This document shows, piece by piece, positions 8,783 to 17,652 of a stretch of DNA of 50,792 nucleotides. The notes under the pieces are model-generated. The model did no database searches, was not told the origin of the DNA, and was given only the letters and a program-made list of their open reading frames with translations. Origin of the DNA: a virus; the IMG/VR virus record IMGVR_UViG_3300015366_000230, positions 1 to 50,792 of that record, one strand, 5' to 3'. The translations under genes and the position numbers were made by a program. How positions within the stretch are numbered: the stretch's first letter is position 1; every line of letters begins with the position of its first letter.

Positions 8783-9778
8783 TTAAAAAGCTACCCCGGG
8801 CATAACTGCATCAATAACGGTTACCCAACTATCTCCGTTTGGCTGTCTACTGCTGCCAATATGATGCAGTTTATTAATCATAAAAGAACCGTTAAATGCC
8901 AAATTATTTCTAAATTGAGAGTTATTATTAATTACGTTATTCACTGGGATGTGATTCTGAAACGTAATATAATCCCCAACATTTAAATCAGCTCTCATAG
9001 TGACTCGAGCTTGAATAGTGGCGATGTCAATCCAAGTAAGGTTTCCGATAACATCGGTAAAAGCTATTTGTTTTGTGCCTGTAGGTGCTATTGTGGAATC
9101 GCTCAATAAAAACCCTTGGCTAGTAGCGGTAATACTTGCACCAGCGTATGTTGGACTTGGATTAATCCAACGGCTAATTTCTTGTACTTTTTTAGCAAAA
9201 GCAATGAAGCTAGTAAACTGCCCTTTTGCATCTTCGGTATATACTAAATTTGAGCTAAAGCTACCTGAAATATTGGTGTTAGCTCCGTACGCGTTTTTTA
9301 ACGCTTGTGTAACGGCTTCCGTTAAAGTTTGACCTTTATCCCATGCCATAGTGATATTGGCAACTGCGTTTGGATTTACTTGCGCGGGGATAAGTACAAT
9401 GTCTAATCCTACTTCGGTACCTTGCCACGTAGAAAAAGATTGCAGTATGGAGCCATTTACAATTACTCCGGCTTGGTTTGGATTAGCAAAGGGTAAACCC
9501 TTAGACATTCCAACACCAATTTGAATTTTGGCATAGTCATAACCCAAACCGCTTGCTTGTTTGACAGGGTTAAACCCTGCTTTTTGTCCTAAATCTTTTA
9601 AATCTACACCCCAAAGTTTTATGTGGCTATTTCCAGCGGGTTGATGATACCAAGTTTGAAACACGTCTAAATCAAGCCGTAGGCATGAGTAATTATCAAC
9701 GCCAAGAACTGATTGTGAATTAAAAGTTATTGGTGAAGAAGATTTTACGGGTGTGATCTGGACAGAGTATGACCTCAT
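8783..9778 (-). CDS. Baseplate hub protein (331 aa)
   Basis: It is placed between the small plug-like gene and the spike gene, where contractile-tail phages encode the hub (gpD / Mu gp44 type) that holds the spike. The sequence contains two beta-rich halves and a segment VGDYITFQNHIPV that suits a tail-tube-like fold. No catalytic motif is seen. The call rests on position and size; sequence alone is not decisive. Confidence 0.65.
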   Translation of the reverse strand: MRSYSVQITPVKSSSPITFNSQSVLGVDNYSCLRLDLDVFQTWYHQPAGNSHIKLWGVDLKDLGQKAGFNPVKQASGLGYDYAKIQIGVGMSKGLPFANPNQAGVIVNGSILQSFSTWQGTEVGLDIVLIPAQVNPNAVANITMAWDKGQTLTEAVTQALKNAYGANTNISGSFSSNLVYTEDAKGQFTSFIAFAKKVQEISRWINPSPTYAGASITATSQGFLLSDSTIAPTGTKQIAFTDVIGNLTWIDIATIQARVTMRADLNVGDYITFQNHIPVNNVINNNSQFRNNLAFNGSFMINKLHHIGSSRQPNGDSWVTVIDAVMPGVAF

Positions 9779-10047
9779 GGGGTAATCTCGAAATTCCCGC
9801 TACTTGCTCTATAAACAAGCTTTGAAGTTTGAAAATATCCGTATACCAAATCAATATCGAAATGATCGGGCGATGAAATAATTGGGTTAGTCACAATTAA
9901 ATTACCCGAGTTATCGTAAATACTTATGTAATACCTTGGTGCATATATGTTCCAAGTACAGATTGCTACATAAGTAATCCCGTCTAAAGTTGGATTAAAC
10001 TGAAAATTAGCATATTGTGACGGATTAAAATTAACAATAGTGGTCAT
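9775..10047 (-). CDS. Baseplate plug-like protein (90 aa)
   Basis: A 90-residue protein (ANFQFNPTLDGITYVAICTW, RYYISIYDNSGNLIVTNP) whose pattern of an aromatic strand followed by YYISIYD resembles the small phage baseplate plug family (DUF6983-like). It overlaps the hub gene by four bases (ATGA) and follows the upstream tail gene with a similar overlap. Family assignment is from memory of the pattern. Confidence 0.6.
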   Translation of the reverse strand: MTTIVNFNPSQYANFQFNPTLDGITYVAICTWNIYAPRYYISIYDNSGNLIVTNPIISSPDHFDIDLVYGYFQTSKLVYRASSGNFEITP

Positions 10048-10676
10048 TGTGGTACCACGCTTTCACCGGGGGCTAATCCTAATGGGTTTGTCCAATTTGT
10101 AGTGGTTGGCAATCCGTTTGAAACGGCGTTCATTAAAGTGCCTTGAATTGACTCGGCGGCAGATTGCGTAATCAAAGGTTGCACAAAATCCCATTGATAC
10201 ATATATTGAACTTGTTTATCGCTGGCAGGCGTGATATCGCGCAAGCTAGTTAATAAGCAATTAAAATAAGTGTATGCTGGTGTGATTACAGTAAAAGTTC
10301 CACCTGTAGAAATATGAGTTTGAATACCTAATTGCAACGCGGTAAGAATCGCTTGCTTTAAGGTATAGCCTCCGTGAGTTTGTGCGGGGCAAACCATTAG
10401 CATACTAACGTCTAAAGGTTGCTGTACAACTGCATTGGCAGCCGTAGCAAAGTTAGCGAATGGATATGTCGCTACATCCCATTTTGCCAAACTACCGCCG
10501 GGGAGCGGTTTAAAATGAGCAAAAAATTCACCATTTTCAATACCGGGTATATCAAACATTTCTGTGAGCAAAGTCACGGGGGCGTATCCACCTAATAAAT
10601 TAGCAAGTCCGCCTTGTAGCCAAATCGGAGCTATTTCATAAACTGCTGAAAAAGCGGTTTGTCCAAAAGAAGCCAT
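10044..10676 (-). CDS. Tail/baseplate structural protein (210 aa)
   Basis: It lies directly after the tape-measure gene and before the plug-like gene, overlapping the latter by four bases. The sequence has a Pro/Ala-rich C-terminus (NWTNPLGLAPGESVVPQ) and a central helix-rich part (LKQAILTALQLGIQTHI). It is probably a baseplate hub-associated or tube-initiator protein of the type that usually follows the tape measure. No specific family was recognised. Confidence 0.55.
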   Translation of the reverse strand: MASFGQTAFSAVYEIAPIWLQGGLANLLGGYAPVTLLTEMFDIPGIENGEFFAHFKPLPGGSLAKWDVATYPFANFATAANAVVQQPLDVSMLMVCPAQTHGGYTLKQAILTALQLGIQTHISTGGTFTVITPAYTYFNCLLTSLRDITPASDKQVQYMYQWDFVQPLITQSAAESIQGTLMNAVSNGLPTTTNWTNPLGLAPGESVVPQ

Positions 10677-10678
10677 AT

Positions 10679-12223
10679 TTATCTTCCTGTCGTTCCAGCT
10701 AATTGAGCTGTTGCATTTGGTATGGATGTGCCCGGGGCGCCTTCAAAAGTAATTTGCATAGCATAATTTTGTCTGCGGCTTCTCTCAACGGGGTCAATTT
10801 GATAATTGTAATATCTTTCGTAATTAATATTAGCTTCGACGCCTTCTTTACGACCTACACCGCTTTGCAAGCGTTTTAAGGTAGCTGCTTCGGTATTCAT
10901 TAATTCCCAACGCATAAAGGCAACTTGTTCATCGTCGGGGGTAGATGTAGTTAAAGGGTGACCCATCACTTTTGCAAAAAGCGCTTGTCTAGCTTTACCC
11001 CATTGGGCAAGACCGATATGACCGCCGCCAATATCATTACTAGCTGCGGGATTAAATCCACTTTCACCGTATAAGCCACCCATAAAACCAGCGATTACAT
11101 CGGGTTTAACGCCTAAACCACCCAACATCATTGCGGTTTTTTGCGCGGCGGAATTTAGTTGTACTTGATCTTTACCAAGTACTTTATGTTCCCAATTACC
11201 GATTTGTTGCATTCCTTGATAAGAACCAGCCACAAATCCGGGGATCTTTGAGACTACCCATGCAATAGCTTGTCCAAGCATTGCCAAGCCATTAAAAAAT
11301 TCTTTGATCTGCTGTTTACCTTCTGGACTATTGATAAACTCAGTTAAATCCTTAATTGCGCTTTTTACTTCATCGCTTTTAAGGAAATCTGCAATAGCTT
11401 GTTCGACTGCTTGAGTAAGCTGAATTAATGGCTGAGTCAACCCTTCTAGGTTGTCTAGCAAATTTACTTCAATAGAGTTTCCAGCTTCGCGAATTTTTAC
11501 CCAAAAATCTTGCCAGCGTTTGCTGCTTTCTTCTGATAGTTTGAATTTTTGTAGTCCTTCTGCTGCATCGCGAGCAGATTTATCGAGATCTTCAATACTG
11601 GTTTTTGCAAGGCGAATTAAATTTTCTTCGCCGCCAACCAAATCTGTCCACCCCATTGTTTTTGCATAGGATAAGTTTTGACCTGACCCGAGAAACTGCT
11701 CGCGAATTGTTTTAAGCATGGGCGCCAAATTTTGATAGGCATCTTTATCCATGCTGCCACCAGCATTAAATAGCTTCCAAGATTCTTCAGGTGTGCGCTG
11801 AATCCGAGCAATATTCGCCAAAGTAGACTCGGGATCAATGTAACGCCCATAGTAGACGTTTGCTGATCGTAATTGAGCTGTGCTTACACCCGCGCCTTGC
11901 GCGCGGCGATAAACATCGCTTCCTGAAGCAGCTAACGCTCCAAAACCAAAGCCGGTGCCGGCGGCGCTAAAAGCAACCCATTTTGCCGCAGATATAGCCA
12001 TAGATGCCATATTGCGAGCAATATTAAATGTAGATACGGATAAATCTTTAAAAGTCGCAGAAACGTCTTTTGCGGACTTATTGACCTTATCAAAATGCTT
12101 ATTGATGTCTTGCCATTTTTTGGATTGCTGATCCATTTGTTTGATGTATTTATCAAACGTGGCTTGAAAAGCTTTAAACTTTTCATCTTGGACATCAATC
12201 TCAATAACACTTTTTACAGCCAT
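10679..12223 (-). CDS. Tail tape measure protein with C-terminal lysozyme domain (514 aa)
   Basis: The N-terminal ~75 residues form a charged coiled coil (VQDEKFKAFQATFDKYIKQM), followed by a hydrophobic stretch around 70-105 (NMASMAISAAKWVAFSAAGT). Long helices continue to about residue 380. From about 385 to 480 there is a tail-lysozyme-type peptidoglycan hydrolase domain (GFMGGLYGESGFNP, GHIGLAQW, FMRWELMNTE), with the Glu of YGESGF as the likely catalytic acid. A tape measure of this size implies a short tail, about 75 nm if the usual 1.5 angstrom per residue applies. Confidence 0.85.
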   Translation of the reverse strand: MAVKSVIEIDVQDEKFKAFQATFDKYIKQMDQQSKKWQDINKHFDKVNKSAKDVSATFKDLSVSTFNIARNMASMAISAAKWVAFSAAGTGFGFGALAASGSDVYRRAQGAGVSTAQLRSANVYYGRYIDPESTLANIARIQRTPEESWKLFNAGGSMDKDAYQNLAPMLKTIREQFLGSGQNLSYAKTMGWTDLVGGEENLIRLAKTSIEDLDKSARDAAEGLQKFKLSEESSKRWQDFWVKIREAGNSIEVNLLDNLEGLTQPLIQLTQAVEQAIADFLKSDEVKSAIKDLTEFINSPEGKQQIKEFFNGLAMLGQAIAWVVSKIPGFVAGSYQGMQQIGNWEHKVLGKDQVQLNSAAQKTAMMLGGLGVKPDVIAGFMGGLYGESGFNPAASNDIGGGHIGLAQWGKARQALFAKVMGHPLTTSTPDDEQVAFMRWELMNTEAATLKRLQSGVGRKEGVEANINYERYYNYQIDPVERSRRQNYAMQITFEGAPGTSIPNATAQLAGTTGR

Positions 12224-12232
12224 TTTGATTTC

Positions 12233-12463
12233 CTACAATAAAGTTTTGCTTTTTATCGCTCTAATTAAATGTCTTTGACGATATTCTGAAGCATCGTCAA
12301 ATTTACCGCCAACTTCTTTCATAAGTTCATCAAAATGCTTGTAAGTGATAAAGTCTAAGATACTATGGATGATTCCTTCACCTTCTTGCCAGTACTTTCT
12401 GTCTTGGTCAATGTCGGTAAGCCATTCTGATACCCCGTAGAGTCCAAGGATGTAAGTTCCCAA
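12233..12463 (-). CDS. Tail assembly chaperone, T-part in the -1 frame
   Basis: This frame overlaps the end of the 194-aa chaperone gene and is shifted by -1 relative to it. Its first possible start is a TTG without a convincing ribosome site, and the frame stays open for about 80 codons further upstream inside the first gene. That is the arrangement of lambda G/GT and P2 E/E', where a -1 ribosomal frameshift makes a longer fusion protein. The product (ITYKHFDELMKEVGGKFDDA) is charged and helical. It lies between tube and tape measure as expected. The fusion rather than a free 76-aa protein is likely. Confidence 0.7.
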   Translation of the reverse strand: MGTYILGLYGVSEWLTDIDQDRKYWQEGEGIIHSILDFITYKHFDELMKEVGGKFDDASEYRQRHLIRAIKSKTLL

Positions 12464-12939
12464 TTTCGCAGCGCACCTGCCATCTCCAAAAAGGAATTCT
12501 TTAAATCCTTCGGTGCGACTTTGGAGATTGCTGTAAAAAACACTAGAGAGCTTAATACCTCGGCTTCTTCATCTTCACTTAGAACTTCTCTTTTTACTGC
12601 TACGTCAAAGGGAATGGTTTCCCATCCCTTTTCTGTACTTACTATCACATTAGTTAAACGAATAATTTCATTTACTAACCCAAATTTTACGCCACCAGCT
12701 CCATCCCAATTTCCCGCTTTTGTTGCTATAGACTTCAAAGCAGCGTAAGCGAGTTGGGGTGCAGATAAGGCTAAATGAGCCTGACTAATACCATCAAAAC
12801 ATTGGCTAAATACTTTGCCTAACTCTAAATAAAATTGTTCAAATACAGATCGACTAATAGAAGTGGAGTGAATGTAGATTGTTCCATTTTCATCAGTCTG
12901 CACCTGCATCACAAGGGACAGATTACGATCGATTTTCAA
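12355..12939 (-). CDS. Tail assembly chaperone, G-part (194 aa)
   Basis: It stands between the tail tube and the tape measure, the fixed place of the G-type chaperone that coats the tape measure during tail assembly. The N-terminus is beta-rich (LVMQVQTDENGTIYIHSTSI) and the rest helical. The last 36 codons overlap the -1 frame at 12233-12463. Near-slippery runs are visible on the minus strand at 12486-12494 (CCTTTTTGG) and 12535-12540 (six T), but neither is a perfect X XXY YYZ heptamer in frame. Confidence 0.75.
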   Translation of the reverse strand: MKIDRNLSLVMQVQTDENGTIYIHSTSISRSVFEQFYLELGKVFSQCFDGISQAHLALSAPQLAYAALKSIATKAGNWDGAGGVKFGLVNEIIRLTNVIVSTEKGWETIPFDVAVKREVLSEDEEAEVLSSLVFFTAISKVAPKDLKNSFLEMAGALRNWELTSLDSTGYQNGLPTLTKTESTGKKVKESSIVS

Positions 12940-12953
12940 TTTTTATCCTTTCA

Positions 12954-13397
12954 TTATGCTGCGTCAAATAGCGTTGAGTTGATGTTGTATACGCCGCGTA
13001 AACGAACAACTAGACCAGCCTGATTACCGTCAAACGCAGTTTCTTGAATACTCATCAAAACACAGTTATTTAATTGAAATGGCGGCAATACTTGGGTATC
13101 TGGGTAAATCGTTACAGAACCTAAAGTAGTGTTTGTTTCAATTTGGTTTTTATAAGCAGCGCCAAGAGCTTGAGTTCTTAACAAGTGCATCGTTACTGTT
13201 CCGTAAACATACGGTTCTGGGCTTGTAACAGCGCCAGTCAGGGTTCCAATAAGCAATGAAGTATCGCCATCAAAAGCCAAACTGATTGCTTCGCGAGCTA
13301 GATATCCAGCAGTGACATTTAATTGCGTATAGTCAGCGTATACAACGCTGGCTAGTAGCCTATTTAATGTACCTTGTTGAATTTGTGGATTTGACAT
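12954..13397 (-). CDS. Tail tube protein (147 aa)
   Basis: Directly downstream of the sheath gene, 147 residues long, as for myoviral tube proteins. It begins MSNPQIQQGTLNRLLASVVY and has strand-rich segments ending GLVVRLRGVYNINSTLFDAA. The position between sheath and chaperone pair is the main evidence. The phrase IGTLTGAVTSPEPYVYGTVT matches the pattern of tubes in which a sigma of beta strands lines the lumen. Confidence 0.75.
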   Translation of the reverse strand: MSNPQIQQGTLNRLLASVVYADYTQLNVTAGYLAREAISLAFDGDTSLLIGTLTGAVTSPEPYVYGTVTMHLLRTQALGAAYKNQIETNTTLGSVTIYPDTQVLPPFQLNNCVLMSIQETAFDGNQAGLVVRLRGVYNINSTLFDAA

Positions 13398-13409
13398 TAT
13401 TTATTCTCC

Positions 13410-14723
13410 TTAAACTGGAATGTTAGATGCAGTTAAGTAAATAGTAATGGAGCTAAATCCTCTAGCTGGAACAAATGTCAAGCTTAAGCCGTTATAAGTT
13501 CCTGTAGCGTAATCACTAGGATGTTGCGCTACATATTTTACAAACGAAATTGCATTAACAGTTGCAGGGCTAAGAATTAATCCAAACGAAATACCGTTAT
13601 TAACTGTTGCTTGGGCTACTTTCTGCAAAGTATTAATACCTGCTTGATTGTAGTACAACGGATTAGTCGGTAAATTACTTCCGTTAATAATTGCATTAGC
13701 TAAAGCTTGAGCAACATTAATCGCAAGCCAATCTACGCAATACCAGTAATTAAAGGGGTTCAAGTCCATGAACGTACCGCCTTCAATTAAAGTGTTACTG
13801 ATACCGCCTTGTGCGCCAGTTCCAACCCAATTTACGCCCGCTGCCAACAATGTTGTTTGTTGTGCGTTAGTTAATGCGCTATACGCAGTAACAGCATATA
13901 CATAAGTGTATTCCAACGGATGTGCTAAATTACTTGCGCTAGGGTTGTAACTTAATGTTGCCCAAAAAATTGCGGCAGCACTAAATTCGCTAATTGGAGC
14001 TGAAGGGCTTGGCAATGTTACAAAAACAGATTTAATACCTTCCCAACCACTATATGTTGCTAAAGTAGATGATACATAGAAATATATTTGGGCAGTCGTG
14101 CCTGTATATTGCTTAGCCATTGTTTGAACGGCAGAAGTATCCCATGTTTTAGGCAATAAATAGCTGTAAAACTGAATAGTTGGGTTTGTGATATATGCTT
14201 CTAACGCACTAACGCCTTGTGCAATAGTACCTACACCTAACTCCAACACATAAACTGGAACAGTCGCGCCTTGAGCAAAAAAAGTATTTGCCATAGCAAC
14301 CAATTCAGACACATCTTCAAGCGTAAAAAATGCACCTGTTGTTACTGCCGTACCGGGATTACCTGTAACAGCATAAGTTAACGTGTAGACGCCTGTAGAA
14401 GTAACAGCAAAAGTACCGTTATATCCGTTATTTACGCTACCGCTAACAGTTACTCCTGCAATAGTCCCCTCAACTTCATCTCCAAGAGGAATTCCGTGAG
14501 CAACGGTAGTTGTAAGTGTTACAACACCACCAGACCAAGTAGCAGAAGTAATGGCGCTTGAACTAGCTAAAATAGCCGTCAAATCGCTCACTTGAGTCAA
14601 CAGTTGAGTTGACCCTGCTGATAAAGTTGTTGCGCCTTGAGATATAAAGGCTCCAGTCTGTTGCAATTTATTTGGCGCACTTGCCACCTGTTGGGTGACA
14701 ACTACATTGACAATATTTGGCAT
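13410..14723 (-). CDS. Contractile tail sheath protein (437 aa)
   Basis: It begins MPNIVNVVVTQQVASAPNKL, with the first beta strand typical of sheath N-termini, and ends with a strand-rich region (LSLTFVPARGFSSITIYLTA) that suits the C-terminal sheath handshake strand. The central part has the sheath-like VYVLELGVG...ALEAYI pattern. About residues 58-130 carry an inserted beta module (AHGIPLGDEVEGTIAGVTV, NNGYNGTFAVTSTGVYTLTY) related to the inserts of the J-like baseplate protein. It forms the contracting outer tail layer. Confidence 0.8.
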   Translation of the reverse strand: MPNIVNVVVTQQVASAPNKLQQTGAFISQGATTLSAGSTQLLTQVSDLTAILASSSAITSATWSGGVVTLTTTVAHGIPLGDEVEGTIAGVTVSGSVNNGYNGTFAVTSTGVYTLTYAVTGNPGTAVTTGAFFTLEDVSELVAMANTFFAQGATVPVYVLELGVGTIAQGVSALEAYITNPTIQFYSYLLPKTWDTSAVQTMAKQYTGTTAQIYFYVSSTLATYSGWEGIKSVFVTLPSPSAPISEFSAAAIFWATLSYNPSASNLAHPLEYTYVYAVTAYSALTNAQQTTLLAAGVNWVGTGAQGGISNTLIEGGTFMDLNPFNYWYCVDWLAINVAQALANAIINGSNLPTNPLYYNQAGINTLQKVAQATVNNGISFGLILSPATVNAISFVKYVAQHPSDYATGTYNGLSLTFVPARGFSSITIYLTASNIPV

Positions 14724-14736
14724 TTTTGCCCCCTAA

Positions 14737-15063
14737 TTAGATAAAGCTAATCGCCAAAATTTGACCTGCGCCGCCCGGCACCAAAGTAATACCTGTAGCT
14801 GCTGGCATATCTACATTGTAAACGCCAACTGCATCAGGAATCACTGCCAGTAAATTTGCATCACTAACACCTGAAGTAGAGGCATGATCGGCAACAGCCG
14901 CATTTTGACCACCAGCAGTGGAAGGAGCGATAACGCTTACTTTAGCGACGCGTCCAGCAGTAGTTTTAATTACTGTAGCTGAGGTAATATTTAAAAAAGT
15001 TTGTGTTCCTTGGGCAGTGATTAGTGCGCCATTTTGAACTCTTGGGTTTGCTGTAATTGCCAT
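14737..15063 (-). CDS. Small structural protein before the sheath (108 aa)
   Basis: A 108-residue Ala/Thr/Val-rich protein (MAITANPRVQNGALITAQGT) without charged clusters, probably all beta. It lies 13 bases upstream of the sheath gene. It could be a head or tail decoration protein or a neck component. No family was recognised. Confidence 0.5.
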   Translation of the reverse strand: MAITANPRVQNGALITAQGTQTFLNITSATVIKTTAGRVAKVSVIAPSTAGGQNAAVADHASTSGVSDANLLAVIPDAVGVYNVDMPAATGITLVPGGAGQILAISFI

Positions 15064-15116
15064 TTGTAACTCCTTTTATACACTTGTTTTAGATAACAAC
15101 ATCTTACTACTTAATT

Positions 15117-16118
15117 TTATACTGGAACAGTGCCTTCTGTCAGGGTAATAAAGGCATGTTCGATTAATTGTCTTGCAATATTATTTACTGTGGTCTGAAA
15201 ATAGCTTACTTCAAAAGTAATGACTTTCTTCTGAGCGATTATCCCCATTTCAGGCTGAGTGACTTTTTCATCCTGCATAATGGGCATATTCATCATACCT
15301 ATGTTATCGGTATTTCTACTGTAATCAAGGATATATTCAACAAAATTAAGCGCGTCGTGGTTTCTGACCCCGAAAAGTTCAATTCTGACAGTATCTTTAG
15401 TCAATTGCCAAGGGTTAGATTCGGGGTCTAAAAGCGGAAAATCTTGTAAAGCGACGGTTTGTCTTGGGTCAATATCGACTGAAGCATATACCGGAGGTAG
15501 ATTTTGCTCCACCAAGTAAGACGGATACATAGGGAAAAATTGATTCAAACTAAGCCAAATAGGAAGGCTATTAGATACGATTACGCTACTTGTATCAAAA
15601 CCTGTCATGGAATCGATAATCTGCGTATCCATAATGGAGTACAGCGCATCGCCGCGGTAATGATATAGATCCGCCTGTTTATAGAAATTTTCTTTACGAC
15701 TAAAAGAGAACCGATTTCCTTGGTAATTTGCAATATAAAGGAATTGCGGGTTAACCAAATTAAAGTCTTGAACTGGCTTAGTTGCAGTGAAAATAACGTG
15801 GTTATACGTAGTGGTTCTATCCGCTAGTTGATGTAGTTCTTGATTAAAATGGAATGAACCCGATACCGTTAATTGTCGCGCGGGGACGCCTTCAGGATAG
15901 TTGTCATATAGCAGTCGGTTATATTGCGACGCATTATATAGCGCAGAATCGGTTAAAAGACTAGCGTTTACCCAAAATACATAGCCGTCTAAAGGCAACA
16001 CCAGTTTTACGTAAAGCGTAAAAGTAACTTCTTCGTTACCAGATAGAGTTTCAACGCCTTGTGCTAAACCAGCGCCAAGTTGCGGTTTTGCGGTTGCGGC
16101 TTCTACGGCTGACGCCAT
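15117..16118 (-). CDS. Structural protein, probably neck or tail completion (333 aa)
   Basis: The gene sits between two connector-like genes and the sheath. The protein is beta-rich with many Tyr, Phe and Asn residues (VTFTLYVKLVLPLDGYVFWV, DRTTTYNHVIFTATKPVQDF). Its start overlaps the stop of the previous gene as TAATG. No catalytic motif is seen. From gene order it could be a neck, tail terminator or tail completion protein; this is an inference. Confidence 0.55.
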   Translation of the reverse strand: MASAVEAATAKPQLGAGLAQGVETLSGNEEVTFTLYVKLVLPLDGYVFWVNASLLTDSALYNASQYNRLLYDNYPEGVPARQLTVSGSFHFNQELHQLADRTTTYNHVIFTATKPVQDFNLVNPQFLYIANYQGNRFSFSRKENFYKQADLYHYRGDALYSIMDTQIIDSMTGFDTSSVIVSNSLPIWLSLNQFFPMYPSYLVEQNLPPVYASVDIDPRQTVALQDFPLLDPESNPWQLTKDTVRIELFGVRNHDALNFVEYILDYSRNTDNIGMMNMPIMQDEKVTQPEMGIIAQKKVITFEVSYFQTTVNNIARQLIEHAFITLTEGTVPV

Positions 16119-16606
16119 TATTTAATCTCCGCTTTTAATGATGCTTCAAATACGCCGGAATATATAAAAGATGGGCGCGCGGCGCGTTTTATAACTTGTT
16201 TACCTTTGCCTAGTTTGCCTTTTACATATCTTTTTGCGGTTACGCCTTTTTCAAAACGATAAGACAGTCCGTCTTTTGCGGCTTGAGTAGGTATTCCGTG
16301 TTCGCCGTATAAAGATGCCACGCGTTCTACTTCTTGAGAAGTAATAAATTTGTGCATTTTATCTGTAATTTCTTCAGAACTTATAGCAAAAACTTTGGAG
16401 ATATCTATATCTTGCCCTGCCATCATCATTTCTAAACCGACGGCAGCGTCTTTGCTAATCCAATCAGCAATTTCTTCTTTTTCGTGGTTATAGAACATTG
16501 AAAATAAACCGTAAGTTTTTTCAAGGTCTTTTCCTACCTCATAGGTGGATTTATCCCCGTAAGGTTCTGGAACATCTATAACTCCTAGACCTAGTTTCAA
16601 ACTCAT
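16118..16606 (-). CDS. Head-tail connector-type protein (162 aa)
   Basis: The start was set at the ATG at 16606 (MSLKLGLGVIDVPEPYGDK), which overlaps the upstream TAA as TAATG; a TTG five codons earlier is less likely. The N-terminal half is helical and acidic, and the C-terminus is basic (KRYVKGKLGKGKQVIKRAAR). The location after the gp6-like gene suggests a head closure or tail connector of the HK97 gp10 type. That identification is from position. Confidence 0.5.
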   Translation of the reverse strand: MSLKLGLGVIDVPEPYGDKSTYEVGKDLEKTYGLFSMFYNHEKEEIADWISKDAAVGLEMMMAGQDIDISKVFAISSEEITDKMHKFITSQEVERVASLYGEHGIPTQAAKDGLSYRFEKGVTAKRYVKGKLGKGKQVIKRAARPSFIYSGVFEASLKAEIK

Positions 16607-17064
16607 TAAGTTAAACCCCAAAGAGTACCAAGTTGTTGCATGTAGGATAACGCTACGCGCCCGTATGGGTCTTTAATACGTTGCAAATCTAACAAGCTTA
16701 GATCACGCAATCCATGACCAATAGACAAGGATTCATGCGTACTAACATCGCCAGCCGCGTTTACAACGCCCGCTACAAAGTTATTAATCCCAAATTGAGC
16801 ACGTAAAGTAGCAAAATAAGTTTGCCCGGGTATGTCTTGTTGAAACTGTAGTAGTTGGCTTCCCGCCCAGTTGTACACAGTTAAAGTGTATATGTCAGCT
16901 AAAGTTGACGCAAAATCTGTTGGGACAATATCTAAAGCCACAACATACGCATAATTCCAACCCGGGTCGTTATCTGCCATTGCGAGCGTAGGTATACCCA
17001 TTACGGCTCTTGCCCACGCAATAAAACCATTTAATGAAGGTGGCGAAACAATTGGATCAGCCAT
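16606..17064 (-). CDS. Head-tail connector/completion protein (152 aa)
   Basis: A helical protein (SLNGFIAWARAVMGIPTLAM, AYVVALDIVPTDFASTLADI, LLDLQRIKDPYGRVALSYMQ) whose length and placement fit a head completion adaptor. The segment FIAWARAVMGIP near the N-terminus is a pattern seen in connector proteins of related uncultured phages. It starts after a weak ribosome site 66 bases downstream of a terminator. Confidence 0.55.
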   Translation of the reverse strand: MADPIVSPPSLNGFIAWARAVMGIPTLAMADNDPGWNYAYVVALDIVPTDFASTLADIYTLTVYNWAGSQLLQFQQDIPGQTYFATLRAQFGINNFVAGVVNAAGDVSTHESLSIGHGLRDLSLLDLQRIKDPYGRVALSYMQQLGTLWGLT

Positions 17065-17097
17065 AGAAGCACCCTAGAAAGATTTTCTATATTCTAA

Positions 17098-17121
17098 ATC
17101 AAAAAGCCCCCGAAGGGGGCT
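17098..17121 (-). terminator. Rho-independent terminator
   Basis: A perfect 7-bp stem AGCCCCC / GGGGGCT with a three-base loop is followed on the minus strand by a run of T. It lies just after the stop of the 167-aa gene at 17130 and reduces read-through from the head genes into the connector genes. Confidence 0.85.
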
Positions 17122-17129
17122 AGTTATTA

Positions 17130-17633
17130 CTACTTTCTTGGTCTACCGCGACCTTTTGGGGTTTCACCTTCGTGAATAACCTCAATTTTTTGGTCAAATT
17201 TCTCTGACTGATCGGCAGCGTTCTTTTTATCTTCCGTAATTTCAAACTCAATACCGCCTTTTTGTTTGATCCCCATTTCCTGTGCTTTCATTGAAATGAT
17301 TTGATCTTGTGCTGCGGCAGTAATACTGCGAGCTTCTTGAGCGCGATCGATGTTTTCTTGATCGGATTGAGTAATACCTGCTTCAATCGCTTCAACATTA
17401 ATTGGCTTTCCGATGCGATAACATAAGCCACCAAAGCCTTTTTTGACTTTAGTAACTTCCATCATTCCATACAATTCATGCTGTTTAATGATGGTATCCA
17501 CTTCCGGTTGGTTTTGAGATAGCTTAATTTGTGCGCCCGCGCGGATTTTATGCGAAAACGGTCTAATGTTTTCAGGCAGCATGTAAGTGAATAGAAAGTC
17601 CTGTTTACTGCAATTTGCGATAAATAATTCCAT
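17130..17633 (-). CDS. Virion-module protein with C-terminal AT-hook-like tail (167 aa)
   Basis: Placed between the major capsid and connector genes. The first 80 residues are mixed alpha/beta (FLFTYMLPENIRPFSHKIRA); the middle is a charged coiled coil (SDQENIDRAQEARSITAAAQ). The C-terminus KGRGRPRK matches the AT-hook core (RGRP) that binds the minor groove of AT-rich DNA. A role in DNA contact inside or at the head is possible but not shown. The gene lies between two terminators, so it may be its own transcription unit. Confidence 0.6.
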   Translation of the reverse strand: MELFIANCSKQDFLFTYMLPENIRPFSHKIRAGAQIKLSQNQPEVDTIIKQHELYGMMEVTKVKKGFGGLCYRIGKPINVEAIEAGITQSDQENIDRAQEARSITAAAQDQIISMKAQEMGIKQKGGIEFEITEDKKNAADQSEKFDQKIEVIHEGETPKGRGRPRK

Positions 17634-17652
17634 TATTTTCCCCTAGTATGGG

